DNA of 5,938 nt from Bacteroidales bacterium. Lineage in GTDB: Bacteria > Bacteroidota > Bacteroidia > Bacteroidales > UBA10428. Both the position numbers and the translations under genes were made by a program. Under the pieces are notes generated by a model. The model did no database searches. It had not been told where the DNA came from and worked only from the letters and a program-made list of their open reading frames with translations. How positions within the stretch are numbered: position 1 is the stretch's first letter; the number at the start of each line of letters is the position of its first letter. The DNA is taken from the NCBI GenBank assembly GCA_016938095.1, contig JAFGVG010000388.1, positions 1-5,938 on the forward strand, read 5' to 3'. Shown in pieces: positions 1 to 4,986 of the stretch.

Positions 1-1
1 T

Positions 2-973
2 AAAGTAGCCAGGTTTGGCGACAACATGCGTGAAGTGGCTGTGACTGAAGGAGACAAGGTGGAGGCCCAGATACAGTTCGGCATGTCAGTTAACGGCTAT
101 GGCGTCGGCGACCTGGTAAAACTGGTAAACGACGTCAGCAATAAGGCCATTGATAAACTTATAAAGGAATACCAGGAATTATACCAGATGGCTGCCGATG
201 GTAAGCCTTCGGGAAAAATGCATGAAAATGTTCGCTATCAGGCCAGGCTTGAAATTGCCATCCGGAGCTTTCTGGAGAAAGGCGGCTTTGGTGCCTTTAC
301 CACAACATTTGAAGACCTCCATGGGCTGACCCAGCTCCCCGGTCTCGCCAGTCAGCGTTTGATGGCCGATGGCTATGGTTTTGGCGCAGAAGGCGACTGG
401 AAACATGCTGCCATGGTGCGTGCGGTTAAGGTTATGGGCGCCGGGCTGAAAGGCGGCTGCTCATTCATGGAAGATTATACCTACCACCTGAATCCGAAAG
501 GAATGAAGGTACTTGGGGCACACATGCTCGAAATTTGTCCCAGTATTGGCAAAGGCAAAGCCAAACTCGAGGTGCATCCCCTGGGCATTGGCGGTAAGGC
601 CGATCCGGCACGACTGGTATTTGATGTACCTGAAGGTCCTGCTGTTAATGCCAGCCTCATTGACCTGGGAAATCGTTTCAGGCTCATTGTAAACTCTGTT
701 GATTGTGTAAAAGCAGATGCTCCCATGCCTAAATTGCCGGTTGCAAGGGCTATGTGGGTTCCACAACCCGACCTGAAGACCGGGGCAGGTGCCTGGATAC
801 TCGCCGGCGGTGCGCATCATACAGCATTCAGTCAGGCGGTGGATGCACAATACCTTGAGGACTTTGCCGAAATGGCCGGTATTGAGTTCATTCATATTGG
901 AAAAGAGACCACCATGAGCAGCATCAAAAACGAGTTGCGGTGGAATGAGATGTATTACCGTTTCATGCGGTAA
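2..973 (+). CDS. araA: L-arabinose isomerase (C-terminal part, 5' end outside window)
   Basis: Cytoplasmic enzyme that converts L-arabinose to L-ribulose, the first step of the bacterial araBAD-type route to xylulose 5-phosphate; the family is metal (Mn2+) dependent. The frame is open from base 2 (K-V-A-R-F-G-D-N-M-R), so the ATG at base 26 is internal. About 323 of the roughly 500 residues usual for the family are visible. Counting that Met as residue 1, the four metal-ligand or catalytic positions known from E. coli AraA are all present: Glu122 (A-E-G-D-W), Glu149 (S-F-M-E-D-Y), His166 (G-A-H-M-L-E) and one His of the G-G-A-H-H motif (264-265). The segment T-T-T-F-E-D-L-H-G-L and the end L-R-W-N-E-M-Y-Y-R-F are also typical. 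The frame is intact to a TAA stop. It is convergent with the redoxin gene 66 bp away, with no clear terminator hairpin between them. No other arabinose gene is visible. The gene is more GC-rich than those to its right. Confidence 0.97.
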   Translation, partial: KVARFGDNMREVAVTEGDKVEAQIQFGMSVNGYGVGDLVKLVNDVSNKAIDKLIKEYQELYQMAADGKPSGKMHENVRYQARLEIAIRSFLEKGGFGAFTTTFEDLHGLTQLPGLASQRLMADGYGFGAEGDWKHAAMVRAVKVMGAGLKGGCSFMEDYTYHLNPKGMKVLGAHMLEICPSIGKGKAKLEVHPLGIGGKADPARLVFDVPEGPAVNASLIDLGNRFRLIVNSVDCVKADAPMPKLPVARAMWVPQPDLKTGAGAWILAGGAHHTAFSQAVDAQYLEDFAEMAGIEFIHIGKETTMSSIKNELRWNEMYYRFMR

Positions 974-1039
974 ATAGCGTCTGTTCAGAAAGTCCCATTT
1001 GCTGCGTAAGCCTTGCAACTGGAACTGCGTTGTGGAGCA

Positions 1040-1531
1040 TCACATGTTTTTGAGCTTTGCGGCCAGTGTTTCAATGGTGGGAACTTCGCTTTCGTAAGTG
1101 ATCACCAACCTGCCATACCGGTCGTGCAGGGCAATGTAAGGAAACTGAACCACATTGTAGTGATACCTGACAATGAAGTTAGCACCCTCGGTGCCGGCTT
1201 TTATCTGCGGGTATCGCTGCAATCCGGTTTGATTAATATAATTCCGCAGCGATTCTTCCGGAACATAGGTAACCATTACAATTTGTACATGGCTGAACAG
1301 GTGTATGTCTTTCAGCAGTGCTTTTGTGAATATGCTGCAGTGGTCGCAATCGGGGTCGAAATATACCAGCATCACCGGTTGGCCTGGTTTCAGCGATGAC
1401 GCTCTGATATGTGACCCGTCGGCCTGTGTCAGATCAAAGGCAGGTAAGGCTTTGGGGGCATTGTTAACCAATTGTGCCTGCATACCTGCAGCCAGCAAGA
1501 ACAATAACATGAGGGTGAGATATTTTTTCAT
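1040..1531 (-). CDS. Exported thioredoxin-fold (redoxin/TlpA-like) protein
   Basis: A 163-residue protein. Residues 1-19 form a Sec signal peptide: K-K at 2-3, a hydrophobic core (L-T-L-M-L-L-F-L-L-A-A), then A-G-M-Q-A before a probable cleavage ahead of Gln20. There is no lipobox Cys, so it is probably periplasmic. The thioredoxin fold shows as V-M-L-V-Y-F-D-P-D-C-D-H-C, with the CxxC pair at Cys62 and Cys65, and a Q-F-P-Y segment whose Pro131 fits the cis-proline. It probably acts as a thiol-disulfide reductase or oxidase in the envelope; the substrate is unknown. An in-frame ATG lies 21 bases upstream (1552), but Met-Lys-Lys at 1531 gives a normal signal peptide, and the likely -7 box at 1557-1564 leaves no room for a leader before 1552. 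Convergent with araA and apparently monocistronic. A redoxin close to a propeller lipoprotein could be meaningful in this phylum, but the 577-base separation argues against an operon. Confidence 0.88.
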   Translation of the reverse strand: MKKYLTLMLLFLLAAGMQAQLVNNAPKALPAFDLTQADGSHIRASSLKPGQPVMLVYFDPDCDHCSIFTKALLKDIHLFSHVQIVMVTYVPEESLRNYINQTGLQRYPQIKAGTEGANFIVRYHYNVVQFPYIALHDRYGRLVITYESEVPTIETLAAKLKNM

Positions 1532-1556
1532 CGTTTTTGTTTCAGTAATCATGTTG

Positions 1557-1564
1557 CAAAAATA
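1557..1564 (-). promoter_or_regulatory. Candidate Bacteroidota -7 box for the redoxin gene
   Basis: On the minus strand the bases read TATTTTTG, an exact match to the TAnnTTTG -7 consensus of the Bacteroidota primary sigma factor. It ends 25 bases upstream of the chosen ATG at 1531, which gives a short leader. No convincing TTTG -33 element is visible at the usual distance upstream, so this rests on one 8-base box in A/T-rich DNA. Confidence 0.4.
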
Positions 1565-1608
1565 GTAAAATACTGGATGATGGGTTCTGGTTGTGGGTGC
1601 TGGGTGCT

Positions 1609-1644
1609 GGGTGTTCTTCGAAATTCGGCGTTCGGTGTTCGATG
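1609..1644 (+). repeat. GTGTTC-type degenerate repeat, copy 1
   Basis: A 36-base unit that begins GGGTGTTCTTCG and ends GTGTTCGATG. It matches the second copy at 1751-1786 at 29 of 36 positions in the same orientation without gaps. It is preceded at about 1590-1608 by short GGGTGCTG iterations, and is itself built from approximate TTCGGTG/GTGTTC units. No coding or known regulatory role is evident. Confidence 0.6.
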
Positions 1645-1665
1645 CCTGCCTGGCTGGCAGACAGG
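1645..1665. repeat. GC-rich palindromic repeat (CCTGCCTG...CAGACAGG)
   Basis: Two 8-base arms, CCTGCCTG and CAGACAGG, flank a 5-base loop and pair with one mismatch. The right half, GGCAGACAGG, is the exact reverse complement of bases 3408-3417 in the other repeat-rich gap. This therefore looks like a member of one dispersed REP-like family present in both gaps. It begins directly after the GTGTTC-type repeat. Confidence 0.6.
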
Positions 1666-1700
1666 TTCGGTGTTTATAATCTGTTTGATAGGGTTTAATT

Positions 1701-1735
1701 AATGAAGAAATGAAGGAATGAAAAAATGAAGAAAT
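1701..1735 (+). repeat. AATGAARR short tandem repeat (purine-rich)
   Basis: Four consecutive 8-base units, AATGAAGA, AATGAAGG, AATGAAAA and AATGAAGA, occupy 1701-1732 and a partial unit follows. Bases 1709-1726 are the exact reverse complement of 1909-1926, an 18-base inverted match. The same family, in the pyrimidine orientation, recurs at 4940-4986. The ATGs here open no useful frame. Confidence 0.7.
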
Positions 1736-1750
1736 AGGATGCTGGTTATT

Positions 1751-1786
1751 GGGTGTTCTTCGGTGTCCAGTGTTCAGTGTTCGATG
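1751..1786 (+). repeat. GTGTTC-type degenerate repeat, copy 2
   Basis: Second copy of the 36-base unit at 1609-1644, with identical ends (GGGTGTTCTTCG and GTGTTCGATG) and seven differences, most of them in the middle. It is preceded by GCTGGTTATT, resembling the GGTTCTGGTTGTGGG that leads into copy 1, so the duplicated block may be somewhat longer than the aligned part. Confidence 0.6.
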
Positions 1787-1818
1787 TTAGAAATGTTTGA
1801 ATCTTCTAATCCTGCCTA

Positions 1819-1834
1819 CTGGTAAAACTACCAG
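1819..1834. repeat. Short perfect hairpin
   Basis: CTGGTA and TACCAG form a perfect 6-bp stem around a 4-base loop. There is no T-run on either side, so it is not a convincing terminator. It may be part of the same repeat cluster as the larger hairpin at 1844-1871. Confidence 0.4.
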
Positions 1835-1843
1835 GAAAAGTAA

Positions 1844-1871
1844 CCTTCAAGGGTTTTCAACCGCTTGAAGG
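1844..1871. repeat. Long imperfect hairpin in intergenic DNA
   Basis: CCTTCAAG (1844-1851) and CTTGAAGG (1864-1871) are perfect complements. Inside them GGTT (1852-1855) pairs with AACC (1859-1862) around a TTC loop, leaving one bulged G at 1863. That makes a 12-bp stem with one bulge. Read leftward, the stem is followed by TTACTTTTCC, a weak T-rich tract, so it might act as a distant terminator for the leftward propeller gene. A dispersed palindromic repeat is equally likely. Confidence 0.55.
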
Positions 1872-1908
1872 GAATCCACGACAACAGTGACCTCACTGAT
1901 ATCAGTTA

Positions 1909-1969
1909 TTTTTTCATTCCTTCATTCTTTCATTTCTTCATTCTTTCCTTTTTTCATTCTATTTTCTTC
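1909..1969 (+). repeat. TTCATT-type pyrimidine repeat tract
   Basis: Tandem TTCATT/CTTTCATT units on the plus strand. Bases 1909-1926 are the exact reverse complement of 1709-1726, and bases 1924-1942 match 4940-4958 exactly over 19 bases in the same orientation. The tract gives a spurious 71-codon open frame on the plus strand. Confidence 0.7.
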
Positions 1970-2002
1970 AAAACCCTTTTCCACCTGAACTTTCTATACC
2001 AT

Positions 2003-2014
2003 TTCGCATGCGAA
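2003..2014. repeat. 12-bp perfect palindrome
   Basis: TTCGCATGCGAA is a perfect inverted repeat about 95 bases beyond the stop codon of the propeller gene. It could be a protein binding site, but its place downstream of a gene, with no promoter identified beside it, gives no support for an operator. Chance or repeat origin is possible. Confidence 0.3.
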
Positions 2015-2021
2015 TCTAACG

Positions 2022-2040
2022 AAAACAGTACCAATACTGT
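2022..2040 (-). terminator. Weak candidate terminator of the propeller gene
   Basis: Read on the minus strand, ACAGTA and TACTGT form a perfect 6-bp stem with a TTGG loop, followed by TTTCGTTA. It starts 67 bases beyond the stop codon of the leftward propeller gene. The stem is short and A/T-rich and the T-run is interrupted, so intrinsic termination is only a possibility. Confidence 0.25.
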
Positions 2041-2107
2041 CTTCCCAATAATACTCTTTTCCGGGACAAAACCCCATTAGCGCGAATATTGTCCTTTTAC
2101 CAGTTCA

Positions 2108-3253
2108 TCATTTCCGCTTCTTCAACCTGCAAAAGCGGAGCAGGGGATTATCGTTAACGGAGAGATTATACTTGCTTGTTAATATAGATATAACATTCTC
2201 ATTTCCTGATTCTTCAATAATATCAACTGGCTGTACCACATCAATCCAGGAATTATTAAATATATATTTTGGCCGTATGGTTGGCCCTTGAAAAATATCA
2301 TCCTCAAAACCAAGCTTGTCATCAACTGTTTTGACATTGGTAATTGAATTATCTGTCAAATCGATATAGGCCATGTTAGAAGCGTTTCCAAAACGATAGT
2401 AGATTATTATGCTATTTTCACTTTCAAGTATTTTCCCACATTTCATCATGTCTTTATTTTGACTATCATTTTTATATGTAATTTGAGATTGATTTTTGAC
2501 TCTGGTACTATCATTTTTAGATGGGTTACCGTAAAAAAACTCATATCTCATATTGATACCACTACTATCAACTTCATACACCTTATTTGCTTCGGGATCT
2601 AACAACATCACTGAATTTTCAATCAAATAAAAATCACTAACTGTTATAAACATAGGGGGGCCTGCAGGAATTGCCACAGGTAAAAAGGTGTTCACCTTTC
2701 TTCCGGTAGTATCGAAAATTGTAATATTGTGGTTTTCTGATCTGTCAAAAAAGAGTAACTCCTTGGGCGTATAGCAATAAAACAGATTATCGTGAAAAAA
2801 AAGACTGGTATGCAAATTTGTACTTATTAGAAAACCATTATAATCTCCCTCAAAGTTGTAACCTTGTAATTTCTTTCCGTTAAGTATATATACCGTTTTG
2901 TTAACCGGATCAACCGAAAAGCCAGCTATGCTAGCAAACTCACCTGGCCCCTTACCGGCTCTTCCAATCGTGTTCAGGAATTTACCTTCACGGTTGAAAA
3001 CCAGCAGACGCTTGGCATTGTCATTTATGAAAATACGGTCTTCAATGAAACAAATATCTTGGATATTGCTAATCAAACAATCTTCAGAAGTTTCCAGTTT
3101 AATGAACCAGATACTATCTACAACAGAACTTATATCTAAAGATTTTTCAGTAATATTTTCAAGATTAATTTGATGAAGCTTTTCTGTTTCAATTGATTTG
3201 CAAGAGCACGCGATCATAATCAATAAGTAAACGAAATATTTAGTGTTTTTCAT
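2108..3253 (-). CDS. 6-bladed beta-propeller lipoprotein (DUF5128-like)
   Basis: A 381-residue protein with a lipoprotein signal peptide: M-K-N-T-K, a hydrophobic core (residues 6-14), then I-A-C-S-C-K, so lipidation would be at Cys16 or Cys18. The mature part shows features of the Bacteroidota 6-bladed beta-propeller family: L-D-I-S-S-V-V-D-S-I-W-F-I-K-L-E-T near residues 39-55, an NHL-like blade R-A-G-K-G-P-G-E-F at 98-106, then further strand-turn units (F-S-V-D-P-V-N-K-T-V-Y-I-L; I-F-D-T-T-G-R-K). Such proteins are thought to sit on the outer membrane or face the periplasm; no enzymatic function is established and none is assigned. The ATG at 3253 directly precedes the signal peptide. No Shine-Dalgarno is evident; a near-match to the -7 box (TACTTTTT, minus strand, 3299-3306) lies about 45 bases upstream. 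It runs in the same direction as the HlyD and ABC genes, 251 bp downstream. It is visibly richer in A+T than araA. Confidence 0.85.
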   Translation of the reverse strand: MKNTKYFVYLLIMIACSCKSIETEKLHQINLENITEKSLDISSVVDSIWFIKLETSEDCLISNIQDICFIEDRIFINDNAKRLLVFNREGKFLNTIGRAGKGPGEFASIAGFSVDPVNKTVYILNGKKLQGYNFEGDYNGFLISTNLHTSLFFHDNLFYCYTPKELLFFDRSENHNITIFDTTGRKVNTFLPVAIPAGPPMFITVSDFYLIENSVMLLDPEANKVYEVDSSGINMRYEFFYGNPSKNDSTRVKNQSQITYKNDSQNKDMMKCGKILESENSIIIYYRFGNASNMAYIDLTDNSITNVKTVDDKLGFEDDIFQGPTIRPKYIFNNSWIDVVQPVDIIEESGNENVISILTSKYNLSVNDNPLLRFCRLKKRK

Positions 3254-3377
3254 TGTAAATAACTTTTTGGTTAAATAATATCAACGCATTGGCGAAGTAA
3301 AAAGTATTTAAATAACAGATGTGTAATAAAGGCAGATGAAAGAAGATGATGCTGGGAGACCTGACAGAGTTGATAGA

Positions 3378-3417
3378 CCTGCCTGCGCCGAGGCTTCGGC
3401 AGGCAGGCCTGTCTGCC
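3378..3417. repeat. GC-rich palindromic repeat, REP-like
   Basis: Two nested palindromes. In the first (3378-3407), CCTGCCTG pairs with CAGGCAGG and CCGA with TCGG around a GGCT loop, with a two-base CG bulge: a 12-bp stem. The second (3398-3417) is GGCAGGCAGG followed directly by CCTGTCTGCC, complementary at all but one position (a G-T wobble). It lies about 100 bases past the HlyD stop, so the leftward transcript could fold here. There is no T-run, which points to an mRNA-stabilising or dispersed repeat rather than an intrinsic terminator. Confidence 0.65.
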
Positions 3418-3435
3418 TCCTTAAGGCCCATGCAC

Positions 3436-3451
3436 GGCAGGCAGGCCTGTC
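3436..3451 (+). repeat. Direct copy of GGCAGGCAGGCCTGTC
   Basis: These 16 bases are identical to 3398-3413, with 38 bases between the starts. They include the GGCAGG/CCTGTC half-palindrome and belong to the same repeat family. Together with 3378-3417 they fill much of the gap between the HlyD and propeller genes and produce two spurious overlapping frames on the minus strand. Confidence 0.65.
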
Positions 3452-3504
3452 AACGTCGGTGTGGGATTTTTGAGAAGTAATAATGGGGTGTTTCATGTAA
3501 TGAT

Positions 3505-4806
3505 TTAATTATTTCTGATCAACGATTTAACCGGGTTAATGAGCTTTTCAATAAACCGTGTATCACGTGTAACAATATCAGCCGTTCCAATCATCTCCTG
3601 GGTAAAATTCAGTTGTTTGTGATAGCTGGTTTTCATACCATTAGGGAGTTCAATCTCTGCCACATAGCCTTCCTTGTCCGGTATCTTTGATATATCGCTG
3701 ATTACACCCTGCAAAATACCATATTCCATATAGGGATATCCTGACAGTTTTATTTGAACACGTTGACCTGCTTCCACCTTCCCAAACCCTTCAGTTGGAA
3801 TGACCGCTTTTCCAATGATTTCACTTTCACGCTTGGGTAATATGGTTGCCATTCTGTCTCCTATATTAACCACCTGGTTTTCACTCCAGAAAGTCGATAA
3901 CGTAACAGTTCCTTGTATCGGGCTTCGAACCAGGTATTGCTCTTCATAAACCATAATCCGGGTGTTGAGGTTTTGTTTTAGTTCATCAAGATTTAATTCA
4001 TATTGCATGATCTCGTTTTCCTGTTGAAGTCGCAATTCCAAAACTGTCTGTGAAAGGTTCAGAATGGTTAGTTCTGCGCTTTTTACCGATGCCTCCGTAC
4101 TTTTTAAGGACGCTACGTTCTGGTTCAACTTTTGCTTTTCACGCTCAAACTCAGTAATACTGAATCCTCCATCAATAAATATCAATGAATCCCTTTTGAA
4201 CTTCCGTGCTGCAAGCAACATATCGTTTTCAGCAATGGATTGCTGCTGTAGTAAAATATCCAGATAATCCTTTTGGATTTTGATTTGTTGTTCTATTAAA
4301 TTGATTTTTTGCTGAATGTACCCCTGTAAAAGGTAATTTCGGAAGTCGTTCCATGTTTTACGGAACTGCTCATAAAACGTTTGCATGTCGCCAAGTGAAA
4401 GCTGTGCGGTGTTTTCCCTTTCCAATACCAAATTTCTCCAGTTTTGTTTACCTGACAATTTCTCCGTTTCTTTCTTTAGAATACAGTAATGTTCATAATT
4501 GGCGGTGTTTTCAATAACCGCTATTAAATAATTCTTTTCAATATATTGTCCTTCTTTCCCATAAAATCTGTCAATCTTTCCTGATGCTTTACAGATCAAC
4601 GCCGCCGGGGCATTAATTGTCGTAATCACAACAGGGGCATTAATGGTTTCAGGATATTTTACAAGATACGCACCCAGTAAAAGCAACATTACAATTCCAA
4701 AAAGTACAGAAAGTCCCCAACGCAATATCCAGCCCGGGATCTGCGACATGATCTCACGGACAGGCTCGCTATGAAGCTCTATATTATTTTCAGGTACTTG
4801 TTGCAT
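3505..4806 (-). CDS. HlyD-family membrane fusion protein of an ABC exporter
   Basis: Periplasmic adaptor linking an inner-membrane ABC exporter to an outer-membrane channel. With the ATG at 4806 it has 433 residues. A short cytoplasmic end (S-E-P-V-R-E-I-M ... P-G-W-I-L-R-W-G) leads into one membrane segment at about 31-49. A lipoyl-like half motif (about 66-100, with A-S-G-K-I and G-Q-Y-I-E-K) follows, then a long Gln/Glu/Lys-rich coiled-coil hairpin (about 101-290). The second lipoyl half starts at 291 (Y-L-V-R-S-P-I-Q-G-T-V) and leads into beta-barrel sequence ending near G-T-A-D-I-V-T. The longer frame would need a GTG at 4848 and adds a His/Phe/Cys-rich stretch foreign to the family, so 4806 is preferred. 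A near -7 box (TCATTTTG, minus, 4830-4837) with TTTG 16 bases upstream could give it its own promoter. Encoded 172 bp after the ABC exporter on the same strand, its likely partner. The exported cargo is not shown. Confidence 0.92.
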   Translation of the reverse strand: MQQVPENNIELHSEPVREIMSQIPGWILRWGLSVLFGIVMLLLLGAYLVKYPETINAPVVITTINAPAALICKASGKIDRFYGKEGQYIEKNYLIAVIENTANYEHYCILKKETEKLSGKQNWRNLVLERENTAQLSLGDMQTFYEQFRKTWNDFRNYLLQGYIQQKINLIEQQIKIQKDYLDILLQQQSIAENDMLLAARKFKRDSLIFIDGGFSITEFEREKQKLNQNVASLKSTEASVKSAELTILNLSQTVLELRLQQENEIMQYELNLDELKQNLNTRIMVYEEQYLVRSPIQGTVTLSTFWSENQVVNIGDRMATILPKRESEIIGKAVIPTEGFGKVEAGQRVQIKLSGYPYMEYGILQGVISDISKIPDKEGYVAEIELPNGMKTSYHKQLNFTQEMIGTADIVTRDTRFIEKLINPVKSLIRNN

Positions 4807-4864
4807 AGAATAAAGTAAGCAATGAAATACAAAATGAATGCTATGCACCCATACAAACTACTAT

Positions 4865-4891
4865 CCATGCTTCGACATACTCAGCATGACA
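4865..4891. repeat. Dispersed CATGCTTCGA...TCAGCATG repeat element
   Basis: An imperfect palindrome: CATGCT (4866-4871) and AGCATG (4883-4888) form a 6-bp stem around an interior reading TCGACATACTC. It resembles the widespread intergenic repeat that reads GTCATGCTGAG..GTCGAAGCATG on the other strand in many bacterial genomes; this comes from memory, not from a search. In one minus-strand frame it gives the tell-tale spurious peptide C-H-A-E-Y-V-E-A-W. It lies in the gap between the ABC and HlyD genes. Confidence 0.55.
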
Positions 4892-4939
4892 TTTATGTGT
4901 GCTTTTTCCCATCTTAATTCCTTGTTTTCAGTTTCGAGT

Positions 4940-4986
4940 ATTCTTTCATTTCTTCATTGTTTCATTCCTTCACTTCTTTCACTTCC
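4940..4986 (+). repeat. TTCATT-type pyrimidine repeat tract at the ABC gene end
   Basis: Tandem TTTCATT/TTCATT units passing into CACTTCTTTCACTTCC. Bases 4940-4958 are identical over 19 bases to 1924-1942. The tract runs into the 3' end of the ABC exporter gene: the TGA stop (4979-4981 on the minus strand) and the last Lys codon are written in the repeat-like sequence. Confidence 0.65.

Larger units (their letters stand above)
1565..2107. other. Repeat-rich intergenic region without a credible gene
   Basis: This stretch separates the start of the redoxin gene from the end of the beta-propeller gene. Both strands are broken by stops. The longest open frame, 1865-2080 on the plus strand, merely translates a TTCATT-type pyrimidine tract into Phe/Ser/His-rich low complexity. 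The region holds two GTGTTC-type repeats, one CCTGCCTG palindrome, two TTCATT/AATGAA tracts in inverted orientation, and several short hairpins, all listed separately. No tRNA, rRNA or recognisable structured RNA was found. Confidence 0.7.

Noticed and set aside
461..1018. 185-codon open frame on the minus strand over araA
   Set aside because: It is antisense to a clear araA coding region with intact catalytic motifs, and its translation resembles no family.
1013..1399. 128-codon plus-strand frame over the redoxin gene
   Set aside because: It is antisense to the redoxin frame, which has a signal peptide and a CxxC motif; the plus-strand product has neither.
1532..1552. Upstream ATG extending the redoxin by seven residues
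   Set aside because: The extension puts polar residues ahead of a normal Met-Lys-Lys signal peptide and would start at or before the likely transcription start.
1601..1970. CRISPR array
   Set aside because: The repeats are degenerate, tandem or inverted, without regular spacers of constant length, and no cas gene is present.
1865..2080. 71-codon plus-strand frame
   Set aside because: It is a translation of the TTCATT pyrimidine tract (Phe/Ser/His-rich low complexity) with no start signal.
3240..3496. Two overlapping minus-strand frames of about 62 codons
   Set aside because: Both mainly translate the GC-rich palindromic repeat into recurring R-P-A-C-R / G-L-P-A-E peptides, typical of mis-annotated repeats.
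4807..4848. GTG start giving HlyD 14 extra residues
   Set aside because: The extra M-H-S-I-H-F-V-F-H-C segment is foreign to the family; the ATG at 4806 gives the usual short cytoplasmic end.
4841..4912. 23-codon minus-strand ORF between ABC and HlyD (M-G-K-S-T-H-K-C-H-A-E), considered as a small peptide substrate
   Set aside because: Its core is the translation of the dispersed repeat at 4865-4891, and it has no leader or double-Gly motif.
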